64,000 bases of DNA from Acidovorax sp. sif1233 (GCF_019218755.1 NZ_JAHUWZ010000002.1:744001-808000); one strand, 5' to 3'; counted from the first letter of the stretch, positions 27,171 to 37,160 are shown. Made by a program: numbers and translations. Notes: a model not told the origin generated them from the sequence alone.

Positions 27171-27479
27171 ATGAACAACGATCTCATTCAGAGCCTGGCC
27201 ATCGCCCGCAAAGCCGGCAAGCTCACCCAGGCCGAACTCGCCGAGCGCGCGGGCCTCTCCCGCATGACCGTCCAGCGCACCGAAGGTGGCGACCTGGACC
27301 CGCGCTACTCCACCCTGGCCGAGATGGCCCGCGTGCTGGGCATGGACATCATTGCCGTGCCCAGCAGCCTGCGGCCCAGCCTGGAGGCGTTCATCCAGTC
27401 GGGCGGCAAGTTCCTGGGCCAGCCCGCGGGAGTGGACGCGCCGCCGTCGGTGGTGGACAGCCTGAGCCGCGCCGGCTGA
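27171..27479 (+). CDS. hipB: HipB-like antitoxin / XRE regulator
   Basis: A 102-residue helix-turn-helix protein (LTQAELAERAGLSRMTVQRTEGG, residues about 18-42) in front of a HipA-family kinase gene, 46 nt downstream. HipB proteins neutralise HipA and repress the operon as dimers. The C-terminal half after residue 65 is a short tail that could hold the toxin-contacting segment. It starts without a clear Shine-Dalgarno. Confidence 0.88.
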   Translation: MNNDLIQSLAIARKAGKLTQAELAERAGLSRMTVQRTEGGDLDPRYSTLAEMARVLGMDIIAVPSSLRPSLEAFIQSGGKFLGQPAGVDAPPSVVDSLSRAG

Positions 27480-27525
27480 GGCCGCCAGCGCCCACACCCG
27501 CACGCGCCTGCGCATACCCGGCCCC

Positions 27526-28845
27526 ATGAGCACCTCCATCCGCTACCTGCGCCTGTACCTGCACCGCCCCGCCCTGGCAGACGGCGCGGCGGGCGGGCGC
27601 GAGGCGATTGGCTACCTTTCGCAGTACGGCGACATCCTGCGCGTGTCGTTTGACGAGAGCTACATCCGCAACCCGCAGCGCCCCACCCTGTCGCTCAGCT
27701 TTCAAGGTGCCGACGAGGCGGCCACGCAGCAGATCCTGGCGTCGGCGCGGGATGCACGGCTGGTGCGCACCGACTGGCGCTGGCCCGTGTATTTTCAGAA
27801 CCTGCTGCCTGAGGGCCACAACCGCGAGCGGCTGGCGCGCGAGCGCGGCTGCAGCCCCGACGACGAGTTCGAACTGCTGGCCGCCGCGGGCCACGACCTG
27901 ATGGGCGCGCTGGAGGTGGAGCCCGTGCCCGCGCAAGACGGCATCCCCGACGTGGTGCGGCACTGGCACACCACGCAAGGGCTGGACGTGCTGGAGCCGG
28001 GCTTTGTCGAATTCCCGGTGGAAGACGCCGCATCGCTGCCCGGCGTGGTCACCAAGTTCAGCGCGGTGCTGGACGGCCGCCGCTACACCGTGCGCCGCCA
28101 GGGCGCGGCCGGCAGCGTGATCCTGAAGCTGCCCACCACCGCGCACCCCGACCTGGTGGCCAACGAGTTCGCCGGCTACCAGCTGTGCAAGGCGCTGGGC
28201 CTGCACTGCGCCGATGCACGCGTCATCACCCGCGCCGAGGCCGACCTGCCGGGCACCGTGCCCTTCAACGAGATATTGGCCGTGCAGCGCTTTGACCACC
28301 TGCCCGGCGGCGCCCGCGTGCACATGGAGGAGTTCAACCAGGTGCTGGGCTACACCCCGCGGCAAAAGTACGGCAAGGGCATCCTGCAGGACTGGGCCAC
28401 CATGCTGCGCGTGCTCAACCGCCTGAGCCGCCAGCCGGTGCAAGACACACGCGAGTTCCTGGCGCGCATGGTGGCGTTCATCCTCATGGGCAACACCGAT
28501 GCGCACCTGAAGAACTGGGCGCTGGTCTACCCCGACGGGCGCGTGCCGCAACTGGCGCCGGTGTACGACCCGGTGTGCGTGGCCGCGTTCTTCGAGGGCG
28601 TGCCCGAGGGCCAGTACGCGATGAACCGCTCCATCGACCGCGCGCTGCGCGCGTTCAGCTGGGACGACATGGAAGGCCTCATGAAGTCGGCCGGACTGTT
28701 GCGCGTACCGCGCCACCTGGCGCTCCTGCGCGACACGGTGGCGCGGGCCCGGGAGCAATGGCCCCGCCTGATCGCGGATGCGCCCGATTCCCTGCGGGCC
28801 GCCGTCACCCAGCGGCTTGCCGGGGGCGTGGCCCTGGCACGTTGA
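27526..28845 (+). CDS. hipA: HipA-family serine/threonine kinase toxin
   Basis: At 439 residues it equals the length of E. coli HipA, which phosphorylates glutamyl-tRNA synthetase and causes growth arrest. The N-terminal domain has VYFQNLLPEGHNRERLA. The kinase core has the ATP-binding strand SVILKLPTT and the catalytic loop LMGNTDAHLKNWALV, followed by the metal-binding LAPVYD. All expected motifs look intact, so an active toxin is likely. Whether the target is GltX, GluQ or another protein is unknown. Confidence 0.9.
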   Translation: MSTSIRYLRLYLHRPALADGAAGGREAIGYLSQYGDILRVSFDESYIRNPQRPTLSLSFQGADEAATQQILASARDARLVRTDWRWPVYFQNLLPEGHNRERLARERGCSPDDEFELLAAAGHDLMGALEVEPVPAQDGIPDVVRHWHTTQGLDVLEPGFVEFPVEDAASLPGVVTKFSAVLDGRRYTVRRQGAAGSVILKLPTTAHPDLVANEFAGYQLCKALGLHCADARVITRAEADLPGTVPFNEILAVQRFDHLPGGARVHMEEFNQVLGYTPRQKYGKGILQDWATMLRVLNRLSRQPVQDTREFLARMVAFILMGNTDAHLKNWALVYPDGRVPQLAPVYDPVCVAAFFEGVPEGQYAMNRSIDRALRAFSWDDMEGLMKSAGLLRVPRHLALLRDTVARAREQWPRLIADAPDSLRAAVTQRLAGGVALAR

Positions 28846-28942
28846 CAGCAGGCGACGTTGCAAAATGGGAGGGCGCCCACGGGCACGCGTGTCCCCGATC
28901 GGCCGTGCCCTCTTTCCATTCTCCTGTTGCCCCTGCCCCTCC

Positions 28943-29992
28943 ATGTCCGCCGCTGCCGCCCCCACGCCCCTGCCCCACCCACTGCCGCCAGACACGGAGA
29001 CGGGCGCCTTGCGGGTCCCCCACCTCAAGCGCTGCTGGGCCCGCTGGATGGCCGCCCGCAGGGGCCTGGCACAGAGCTCCCACGGGGAAGGCCACCGCAC
29101 GCAGATCGTGCTGGCCGCGCTGGGGGTGGGGCTGGAGCAGACCATGCAGTACGTGCTGCGCGAGGCCCCGGAGTTCGCCGCCTTCGAGGACTGGATCGTG
29201 CGCACGGCGGGCGCGCCCGATGCAACCACCGTGGCGCGGATTCAAGCCCTTGTGGATGGCGGCCCGGCGCCCGAAGCGGCCTTGCAGCTGCATGCCCGGA
29301 TCGACGCGATGGAGCCCGTGCTGAATGCGGAGGACCTTGCGCATTGGGACGAGCATGGCTACGTGGTGGTGCGCGCTGCCGTGCCGCCGCACGACAGCGC
29401 CGCCGCGGCGCACGCCGTGTGGGACGCGGTGCGCGCCGACCCCGCCGATACGGCGTCGTGGTATGCCCACGCCCCGCGCAACACCATGGTCCAGCTGTTC
29501 CAGCACCCCGCCTTCGAGGCCAACCGGCGCTCCCTGCGCATCCACAAGGCCTTTGCCCAGCTGTGGGGCACGGCGGACCTGTGGCGCAGCACGGACCGCT
29601 GCGGGTTCAATCCACCCGAACGCGCGGGCTACCCCTATGGCGGCCAGGGCATGCATTGGGATGTGAGCCTGCACCAGCCCATCCCCTTCGCCACCCAGGG
29701 CATCCTGTACCTGACCGACACGCCCCCCGAACAGGGCGCCCTCACCCTGGTGCCGGGTTTTCACCGCCGGGTGGGCGGCTGGCTGGAGCACCTGCCCGCC
29801 GGCGCCGACCCGCGCCAGCAGGACCTGCACGCGCTGGGCGCCACGCCCATCGGCGCCCACGCGGGCGACCTGGTGATCTGGCACCAGGCCCTGCCCCATG
29901 GCCCCAGCCCGAACCGGGGCGCGCGGCCCCGCCTGGTGCAGTACATCAACATGGCCCCCGCCCACGTCCCCAGCCACGCCACCTGGATCTGA
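28943..29992 (+). CDS. Phytanoyl-CoA dioxygenase (PhyH) family protein
   Basis: A 349-residue member of the PhyH family of Fe(II)/2-oxoglutarate oxygenases. The facial triad is visible: HWD in GQGMHWDVSLH (about residue 238) and the distal His in ALPHGPSPN (about 318), with a nearby Arg for 2-oxoglutarate. Before the fold there is a 110-residue N-terminal extension rich in Ala. The substrate is unknown. It has no obvious operon partner: hipA ends 97 nt upstream. Confidence 0.85.
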   Translation: MSAAAAPTPLPHPLPPDTETGALRVPHLKRCWARWMAARRGLAQSSHGEGHRTQIVLAALGVGLEQTMQYVLREAPEFAAFEDWIVRTAGAPDATTVARIQALVDGGPAPEAALQLHARIDAMEPVLNAEDLAHWDEHGYVVVRAAVPPHDSAAAAHAVWDAVRADPADTASWYAHAPRNTMVQLFQHPAFEANRRSLRIHKAFAQLWGTADLWRSTDRCGFNPPERAGYPYGGQGMHWDVSLHQPIPFATQGILYLTDTPPEQGALTLVPGFHRRVGGWLEHLPAGADPRQQDLHALGATPIGAHAGDLVIWHQALPHGPSPNRGARPRLVQYINMAPAHVPSHATWI

Positions 29993-30086
29993 CGCCGCCC
30001 GCCCCTTCGCCCCGCGCGTCCCGGCAAGGCGCCGCTCCATCCGGCGGCATCGGGTGGCATCCACCGTGGCCGGCGGCCGGCGCCCT

Positions 30087-31406
30087 TCAGTCCTCGGCCA
30101 CCCGCCTGGCCTCCTTGCGCTTCTCGTAGCGCCGCATCAGCGGCGTGACCGAGATGCCGTGCAGCAGCACCGAGGCCACCACCACCGCCAGCGTGATCGC
30201 CAGCAGGCGCTGCGCGATCACCGGGTGCAGGCCGTGCGTGATGGCGTACATGAGGTAGTACACGGAGCCGATGCCGCGGATGCCAAACCACGCGATGAGG
30301 CGGCGCTGGGAGCGCTTCACCCGGGTCCCCACCAAACCGGCGTAGACCGCCAAGGGGCGGATGGCGAACAGCAGCAGGGGGACGAACCACAGCACCTCGG
30401 CATCAAAGTTCACCACGGTGAGCAGGGCGCCCACCACCAGCACCACGGCGACTTCGGCGATGCGCTCGAGCTGGGCGTTGAAGCGCTCGACCGCCTGCAT
30501 CATGTGGCCCGGCGCCTGCGCGGGCTCCATGTGCCCGACTTCCGTGGCGCCCTCCACCTCCGCCAACGTCGGCGCAGGGCCGGCGGGCTGCGCCGCCACG
30601 CGCCGCAGCGCCAGCCCGGCGGCGAAGACGGCCAGAAACCCGTAGGCATGGCACAGCAGGGCCGTGCCATAGGCCAGCGCGATGAGGCCCAGCACCATGA
30701 ACTCGTCCGGCCCCAGCATCTCGCGGTGGCGCATGCGCAGGTACAGGATGGCCCGGCCCACCACCGCGCCCAGCGCGAAGCCGATGCCCACGCCCCCCGC
30801 CACGGCCCAGAGCACGTCCACCGCCCACCAGCGCCATCCCCCCTCGCCCAGGTCATGCAGGGACATCAGCCCGAGGCCGAGCATCACCAGGGGAAACGCG
30901 GTGCCGTCATTGAGCCCGCCCTCGCCCGTCAGGCCAAAGCGCAGGCGGTCGCGGTCCTGGGGGTCGGCCACCTGCACGTCCGACGCGAGCACGGGGTCGG
31001 TCGGGGCGAGGATGGCCCCCAGCAGCACCGACACCCCCAGCGGCAGCCGCAGCAGCCACACGCCCACGGCCGCGATGGCCCCCACCGTCAGCAGCATGGA
31101 GACCGTGGCCAGCTGCAGCGGGATGCGCCAGCGCGCATCGCGCAGCGGCAGCTCCAGCTTCAGGCCCACGGTGAAGAGCGAAATCAGCACGGCGATCTCG
31201 GTGAGCCGCTCCAGCAGCGCCGCATCGCCCAGCGGGTCCAGCACCAGCAGGCCCAGCCCCCACGGGCCGATGCCCACGCCCACAGCCAGGTAAAGGATGG
31301 CCGAGCTGAGCGGTACGCGCGAGATCAGCGAACTCGTCAATGTCATCACCACCAGCAGCAGGCCCACCAGCAGGAAGCCCAGCGGGACAAGCAGGGCTTC
31401 GCTCAT
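30087..31406 (-). CDS. CPA1-type cation:proton antiporter
   Basis: A 439-residue inner-membrane protein with 11-13 hydrophobic segments. APTDPVLASDVQV and GEGGLNDGTAFPLV carry the conserved acidic residues of the Na+ or K+/H+ exchangers. The start MSEALLVPLGFLLVG at 31406 is chosen because the membrane domain begins there. It ends in a short Arg/Lys-rich cytoplasmic tail. Ion preference is unknown. Confidence 0.9.
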   Translation of the reverse strand: MSEALLVPLGFLLVGLLLVVMTLTSSLISRVPLSSAILYLAVGVGIGPWGLGLLVLDPLGDAALLERLTEIAVLISLFTVGLKLELPLRDARWRIPLQLATVSMLLTVGAIAAVGVWLLRLPLGVSVLLGAILAPTDPVLASDVQVADPQDRDRLRFGLTGEGGLNDGTAFPLVMLGLGLMSLHDLGEGGWRWWAVDVLWAVAGGVGIGFALGAVVGRAILYLRMRHREMLGPDEFMVLGLIALAYGTALLCHAYGFLAVFAAGLALRRVAAQPAGPAPTLAEVEGATEVGHMEPAQAPGHMMQAVERFNAQLERIAEVAVVLVVGALLTVVNFDAEVLWFVPLLLFAIRPLAVYAGLVGTRVKRSQRRLIAWFGIRGIGSVYYLMYAITHGLHPVIAQRLLAITLAVVVASVLLHGISVTPLMRRYEKRKEARRVAED

Positions 31407-31514
31407 GGAGACACCGCGCCACACCCCCGGCGCACGGCCAGGGCGCCCCTGGCGCGCGGGGGCAGGGGCCGGGCTGGGTGGCGAATAGATGGCACGCTCA
31501 TCACGCCACTGTAT

Positions 31515-31550
31515 GGCCGTGCCCCGGCAAGGCTGTGCCGGGGCACGGCC
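31515..31550. other. Large perfect GC palindrome in a divergent spacer
   Basis: 14-bp perfect stem (31515-31528 with 31537-31550, beginning GGCCGTGCC) around loop AAGGCTGT. It lies between the divergent antiporter gene and the gene at 31624, where a terminator is not expected. No T tract follows on either strand. It could be the end of an upstream transcript, a cruciform or a repeat element. Confidence 0.5.
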
Positions 31551-31623
31551 CCTGCGGCTGTCAGCGGATGCCGCCAGTACCGAAACCTGTTCACAATCGC
31601 GCAAACCCTTCTTCGGCCCGCGC

Positions 31624-32256
31624 ATGAACCTGTCAATGCTCCTCAAGATCGCCATCGCGCTGGCGGTGGCCTTTTTCGCCATCGAGAAGCTGCGGGTGCA
31701 CCGGGCCGACCAGCGGCTGCAGAGCCTGGGGCCCGCCGCCGTGACGCAGCAGCAGCAGTTCGCGGACAGCCCGGTGCAGGCCGCCACCAGCGAGGCGCCT
31801 TTCGAGTTCCGGGGCTACCAGGTCAAGCCGCTGGCGGCATTCGCGGTGCGCGCACGGGTGCTGGCACGCGAGGACTACCACGCGGGCAAGGAAGCCGAGC
31901 TGTCCTCTTTGGACCTGGCGCTGGGGTGGAAGCGCATGGCGGAGCCGGCCGTGTACGAGCCCCTGGGCATCACCCAGGGCAACCGCTGGTACCGCTACTC
32001 CTGGCGCGACCAGCCGCCCATCCCGCTGCAGGAGATCATCGAATCGTCCGCCAACATGCACATGATCGCGGCCACGCCCACGGTGGAGCGGGCGCTCAAG
32101 AAGGCACGCAAGGGAGGGTACATCCGCATCACGGGCAAGCTGGTCGAGGTCTCCCACCCCAGCGGCTGGCGCTGGACCAGCTCGCTCACGCGGTCGGACT
32201 CGGGCGCGCATTCGTGCGAGCTGGTGTTCGTGGAATCCGCGCAGGTGGAAGACTGA
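31624..32256 (+). CDS. Membrane-anchored hypothetical protein
   Basis: A 210-residue protein with one N-terminal transmembrane segment (LSMLLKIAIALAVAFFAI, residues 3-20) and a soluble domain that would lie in the periplasm. It is not recognised. Notable stretches are FEFRGYQVKPLAAFAVRARVL, GWKRMAEP and GNRWYRYSWRD. The frame is open further upstream, but the hydrophobic start and a CCCGCGC leader favour 31624. The neighbours are unrelated. Confidence 0.7.
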   Translation: MNLSMLLKIAIALAVAFFAIEKLRVHRADQRLQSLGPAAVTQQQQFADSPVQAATSEAPFEFRGYQVKPLAAFAVRARVLAREDYHAGKEAELSSLDLALGWKRMAEPAVYEPLGITQGNRWYRYSWRDQPPIPLQEIIESSANMHMIAATPTVERALKKARKGGYIRITGKLVEVSHPSGWRWTSSLTRSDSGAHSCELVFVESAQVED

Positions 32257-32297
32257 GCGGCGGGCCAGGCCCGGGGGCATTTCCACGGCAACTTCCA

Positions 32298-32356
32298 AAA
32301 TGATAGCGTCGCACGCCGACCCAACCAGCGCCCAGCGCGGTTTCGGCCCAAAAATA
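32298..32356 (+). repeat. Degenerate copy of the dispersed repeat
   Basis: AAAATGATAGCG, then AGCGCCCAGCGCGG and CGGCCCAAAAATACG in the same order as the well-preserved copies. The symmetry is poor, so the assignment is uncertain. It accounts for part of the spacer between 32257 and 32491. Confidence 0.35.
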
Positions 32357-32491
32357 CGACAGACCCGCAGGGCACGCACCGCAGCGCCCCCAAAGCCCGG
32401 ATACTCGGGTGGCGGGGCCGGTGGTTGCGCGGCGCGGCGGCTTCCCTTGCGCACAGCCACCTTCACCGCCTGACCGCCAGAAAGGATGCCC

Positions 32492-32776
32492 ATGGCCAAG
32501 ATCCTGGAAGTGAAGTATGAGCACCAGGCCGATGCGCGCGTGTGCGAGGTCGCCCACGAAAGCCTGGCCGACCTGTGCTGGCACGAGGTGGCCTATGCCA
32601 CGCAGGCCAGCGGCGATGCGATCTGGTTCTTCGTGGCCTACGCGAACCAGGCCAGCTTCAAGGTCCTGCGGGTCAGGCACGCCAGCCAGGCGGACCTGAA
32701 GCTGTTCAAGGTGGGCACTCCCGAACAGGCAGGCTGGCGCAACAAGGACCATCTGCTGCGCGGCAAGCTGGGCTGA
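32492..32776 (+). CDS. DUF6150-like protein with short internal repeats
   Basis: A 94-residue protein consisting of about five 14-16 residue repeats with a central Gln-Ala-Asp/Ser: HQADARVCEV, LADLCWHEV, TQASGDAIWFFV, NQASFKVLRV, SQADLKLFKV. I associate this pattern with DUF6150, whose function is unknown. The start is the second of two ATGs (MPM...), since AAAGGA lies 6 nt before it. The regular alternation suggests a small beta solenoid or sheet. Confidence 0.75.
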   Translation: MAKILEVKYEHQADARVCEVAHESLADLCWHEVAYATQASGDAIWFFVAYANQASFKVLRVRHASQADLKLFKVGTPEQAGWRNKDHLLRGKLG

Positions 32777-32950
32777 GCCCCGGCGCGCGGCCAGGGCGCA
32801 GCCCCAACGCCACCCTGCCCCGGTGCTGGCGACGCGAATCGCAGGCCCAGCCTTGCCGCAACGCGAGGCCTGCGCCCCCCGCGCGCGCGGCGTGGCGCGC
32901 GTAACATGGCGCCTGGGCGCCGCGCGCCGGACCGCGCACCCCGAATACTC

Positions 32951-33004
32951 CTGATTTGATAGCTTCCAGCGCTTACTGCAAAAGCGCTAGTGGCCATTTT
33001 GACC
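32951..33004 (+). repeat. Dispersed palindromic repeat, copy 4 (best preserved)
   Basis: TTTGATAGCTTCCAGCGCTT, seven bases, then AAGCGCTAGTGGCCATTTTG. AGCGCTT and AAGCGCT form a perfect 7-bp stem. Used here as the reference copy. It ends 12 nt before the chromate transporter ATG, so it lies in that leader. Upstream (32777-32950) I see only GC-rich, unassigned sequence. Confidence 0.75.
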
Positions 33005-33015
33005 AAATTTTCTCC

Positions 33016-33615
33016 ATGGCCACAGCCACCGATCTGCCGTCCCCGCCCCCCGAACCCGCGCCCCGGCCACAGCCGCGCAACCCTGCCGACCTGTTCTGGT
33101 CCTTCACTTGGCTGGCCCTGCAGGGATTTGGCGGCGTGCTGGCCGTGGTGCAGCGCGAACTGGTGGAGAAAAAGCGCTGGATGACGAACGAGGAGTTCGT
33201 CGAGGACTGGGCGGTGGCGCAGATCATGCCGGGCCCCAACGTGGTCAACCTCAGCATCATGATCGGCGACCGCTACTTCGGCCTGCGCGGCGCGCTCGCG
33301 GCGCTGGCGGGCATGCTGACCTTTCCGCTGATCCTGGTGCTGGCCCTGGCCGTGGTCTATGCCGAGTTCTCCAGCCACCCGGCCGTGGCGGGCGCGCTGC
33401 GCGGCATGGGCGCCGTGGCGGCGGGGCTGATCGCCGGGGTGGGCATCAAGCTCTTCGCCTCCATCCAGAAACACCCCCTGGGCCGCCCGCTGTGCGTGGC
33501 CTTCGTGGCGCTCACCATCGTGGCCATGGTGGTGCTGCGCTGGCCGCTGCTGTGGATCCTGCCGGTGGTCGGCGGCGCGGCCTGCCTGCTCACCTGGAGG
33601 AAGCTCGCGCCATGA
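33016..33615 (+). CDS. Chromate transporter, N-terminal half (ChrA-type)
   Basis: A 199-residue membrane protein homologous to one half of ChrA, with LFWSFTWLALQGFGGVLAVVQRELVE and the MPGPNVVNLSIMIGDRYFG signature. Two-gene short ChrA proteins work as a pair in the inner membrane and export chromate, though for many homologues the substrate is not proven. A Pro-rich N-terminal stretch (SPPPEPAPRPQP) is cytoplasmic. The stop overlaps the start of the next gene by 4 bp. Confidence 0.92.
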   Translation: MATATDLPSPPPEPAPRPQPRNPADLFWSFTWLALQGFGGVLAVVQRELVEKKRWMTNEEFVEDWAVAQIMPGPNVVNLSIMIGDRYFGLRGALAALAGMLTFPLILVLALAVVYAEFSSHPAVAGALRGMGAVAAGLIAGVGIKLFASIQKHPLGRPLCVAFVALTIVAMVVLRWPLLWILPVVGGAACLLTWRKLAP

Positions 33616-34232
33616 ACACGTCCGCCTCCACCGCATTGACCGCCCCGCTGCTCGCGCTCGGCCCCGCTGACTGGTTCAACCTCTTCCTGTACTACATGTC
33701 GCTGTCGCTGCTGGCCGTGGGCGGCGCCATCGCCACCGCGCCCGACATGCACCGCTTCCTGGTCGAGCGCCAGGCCTGGCTGACCGACCCGCAGTTCAAC
33801 GCCTCCATCGCCATCGCCCAGGCCGCACCCGGCCCCAACGTGCTGTTCATCGCGTTGCTGGGATGGAACGTGGGCATCAACGCCGGAGGCCCCGGCATGG
33901 CCGGCTGGCTGCTGGGCGCGCTGGGCATGGCGGTGTGCATGCTGGGCGTGATGCTGCCCAGCAGCCTGCTCACCTGGCTGGCCACGCGCTGGGGGCACCG
34001 CAACCGCGAGCGCCGGGGCGTGCGCGCCTTCAAGCAAGGCATGGCGCCGGTGGTCATCGGCCTGCTGCTGGCCACCTCCTGGGTGCTGGCGCGCGCCCAT
34101 GGCGGCCCGGCCACGGCCTGGCCCCTGTGGCTGCTGAGCGCCGTCACCGTGGTGCTGGTGTGGCGCACCAGGCTGCACCTGCTGTGGATGCTGGCCGCGG
34201 GCGCCGTGCTGGGGGCCTTGGGCTGGGTCTAG
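33612..34232 (+). CDS. Chromate transporter, C-terminal half (ChrA-type)
   Basis: A 206-residue homologue of the other ChrA half, with SLLAVGGAIATAPDMHRFLVE and the conserved AAPGPNVLFIALLGW. It is coupled by ATGA overlap to the first half. The pair forms the bacterial short-chain CHR6-like type. A GC-rich hairpin follows and separates it from the convergent binding protein gene. Confidence 0.92.
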   Translation: MNTSASTALTAPLLALGPADWFNLFLYYMSLSLLAVGGAIATAPDMHRFLVERQAWLTDPQFNASIAIAQAAPGPNVLFIALLGWNVGINAGGPGMAGWLLGALGMAVCMLGVMLPSSLLTWLATRWGHRNRERRGVRAFKQGMAPVVIGLLLATSWVLARAHGGPATAWPLWLLSAVTVVLVWRTRLHLLWMLAAGAVLGALGWV

Positions 34233-34289
34233 GGTCTAGCGCGCCGGCCGGGCACGGGGCAGGCGGCGGCGTGGGCCCCGCGAGGCCGC

Positions 34290-34311
34290 CGGCCCAGCGG
34301 GGGCTGGGCCG
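34290..34311. terminator. Hairpin between convergent genes
   Basis: CGGCCCAGC (34290-34298), loop GGGG, GCTGGGCCG (34303-34311). It lies between the chrA stop and the convergent binding-protein stop. Without a T tract it is a weak or bidirectional terminator. Confidence 0.55.
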
Positions 34312-34322
34312 CTGCTGCTCGC

Positions 34323-35489
34323 CTAGCTGATGCGGCGTCCGTTCTCCGCGTACACCGCCAGGTAGATCGCGTCCGAACCGATGTAGGGCGCCTTGTTGCC
34401 AAAGCCCACGTTGAAGTCGCCGAACGACAGCGAGCGGATGCCGGCCAGGCCCGAGCGCAGGCGTTCACGCGTGACGTCCTTGCCGGCATTCTTCAGGCCC
34501 TCGATCATGATCTGGCCGTTGAGCCAGCCTTCCAGCGCGCTGCCGCTGTTCAGGAACGCCGCATCGCCGCCCGTGGCCTTCATGCTGCTCTGGAACTTGC
34601 GCACCACCACCGACTTTTGCGAGTTGGCATCCGGGAACACCTGCACCAGCGCCAGGCCGCGCGTGGAAGCGGCGAGCTTGGGCAGCTCGGAGGAGATCAC
34701 CGTGACCGACAGGCCCGCCAGCGGCACGCCCTGCGCCTTGGCGCGAAAGGCCTGCACGAAGGCGGTGTTGGCCGTGCCGGTGGTGGCCAGCAGCACGGCG
34801 CCCGGGCGCTCGGCGGCCACCTTGTCGGCCAGCTCGGCGCCGTTCTTGCCATCCACGGCCAGGGCAAACTCGCCCGCGCGCTCGACCTTGATCTCATCGA
34901 GCACCTTGGACATGTCCTTGAGCACTTCCTTGCCAAAGGGGTTGTCCAGGTAGACCACGGCAATGCGCTTGAGGCCCATGTCCACGATCTGCTTGACCAG
35001 GCGCTGCGTCTCTTCGCGGTACGTGGGGCGCAGGAAGAACACATGGCGGTTTTCGGGCATGCGCAGGGAAGTGGCGCCCGTGACGGGCCCCACGGTGGGA
35101 ATGCCCTTGGATTCGATGAGCGGAAGAATGGACGCGGTGTTGGCCGTGCCCAGCGGCGAGATCAGCGCGAACACCGACTGCGCCTCGACCATGCCGGTCA
35201 CATTCTGCAGGGTGCGGCTGGCCACATAGCCGTCGTCCTTGATCTCCATGCGGATCTCGCGGCCGTGCACGCCGCCGGCGCTGTTCACTTCGGCAAACGC
35301 CGCCTTCATGCCCGCCACCTGCTCGATGCCCGCCTGGCCCAGCGGGCCGGTCAGCGCGATGGAGCAGCCCAGGTTGACGCTCCGGGCGGTCAGGGCTTCT
35401 TCTGCGGCCATGGCGGTCTGGGCCCATGCAGGCAAGCCGGTGGCAGCCACGGCCTGGGTGGCGCGCAAAAGAAAGTGTCTACGGCTCAT
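34323..35489 (-). CDS. TAT-exported branched-chain amino-acid-type ABC binding protein
   Basis: A 388-residue periplasmic substrate-binding protein of the Leu/Ile/Val class (type I fold). The start at 35489 gives the twin-arginine signal MSRRHFLLRATQAV followed by a hydrophobic stretch ending near AWA. The mature part begins SVNLGCSIALTGPLGQAG. No permease or ATPase genes lie beside it, so it is an orphan for an ABC transporter elsewhere. Ligand unknown. Confidence 0.9.
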   Translation of the reverse strand: MSRRHFLLRATQAVAATGLPAWAQTAMAAEEALTARSVNLGCSIALTGPLGQAGIEQVAGMKAAFAEVNSAGGVHGREIRMEIKDDGYVASRTLQNVTGMVEAQSVFALISPLGTANTASILPLIESKGIPTVGPVTGATSLRMPENRHVFFLRPTYREETQRLVKQIVDMGLKRIAVVYLDNPFGKEVLKDMSKVLDEIKVERAGEFALAVDGKNGAELADKVAAERPGAVLLATTGTANTAFVQAFRAKAQGVPLAGLSVTVISSELPKLAASTRGLALVQVFPDANSQKSVVVRKFQSSMKATGGDAAFLNSGSALEGWLNGQIMIEGLKNAGKDVTRERLRSGLAGIRSLSFGDFNVGFGNKAPYIGSDAIYLAVYAENGRRIS

Positions 35490-35625
35490 GTCGATACGCC
35501 CCAAAGTAGTGCAAAGGTGGCGCAGGCTACAGGCAGATGCGGGTTTCACTTGTCAGCTTCGCGACAGCTGTGCGCATCACGTCACACCACGGCCGCCGGC
35601 CCGCAGCAAAGAACCTGCCTGCGCC

Positions 35626-36391
<766 letters not shown>

Positions 36392-36417
<26 letters not shown>

Positions 36418-37138
36418 ACAGGCACACGCCGCTGGCCACCGACACGTTCAGGCTCTCGACCGCGCCCTTCATGGGAATGCTCACCAGTTCGTCGCAGGTC
36501 TTGCGCGTGAGCTGGCGCATGCCATCGCCCTCGGCGCCCAGCACCAGGGCCACGGGGCCTTTCAGGTCCACCTGGTAGACCGTCTTGGGCGCATCGTCGC
36601 TGGTGCCGATGCACCAGATGTTGCGCTCCTTGAGCTCGCCCAGCGTGCGCGCCAGATTGGTGACCATGAAGTACGGCATGGTCTCGGCCGCGCCGCTGGC
36701 CACCTTGGCCACCGTGGCGTTGATGCCCACGGCATGGTCCTTGGGGGCGATGACGGCATGCGCGCCCGCGCCATCCGCCACGCGCAGGCAGGCGCCCAGG
36801 TTGTGCGGGTCGGTCACGCCGTCGAGCACCAGCAGCAAAGGCTGCTCGATGCCGGCGGCTTCCAGGTTCTCCAGCAGCTCATCCAGCGAGGTGACCTGGG
36901 CCACGGGCTCCACCCGCGCAGCCACGCCCTGGTGGCCGTGGCTGCCGGCCAGCTTGGCGATGCGCACGCTGTCGGCCTCGATCAGGCGGGCACCGGCCTC
37001 GCGGGCACGGTCGAGAAACTGGCGCATGCGGGCGTCGCGCCGCGTGGCTTCGTAGTAAATCTCGATGATGGATTTCGGCGCGGTCTTCAGACGCACGCCC
37101 ACGGCGTGAAAGCCGAAGAGAACTTTGGGGCTGGACAT
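36392..37138 (-). CDS. rlmB: 23S rRNA Gm2251 2'-O-methyltransferase RlmB
   Basis: A 248-residue SPOUT methyltransferase methylating G2251 in the P loop of 23S rRNA. N-terminal L30e-like part, then the trefoil-knot domain with [18 protein letters not shown] and [14 protein letters not shown] (motifs 1-3). The ATG at 37138 begins [14 protein letters not shown], the standard start. A dispersed repeat lies upstream in its leader. Confidence 0.95.
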
Positions 37139-37160
37139 GGCGTGATTATCCGTTGCACGT

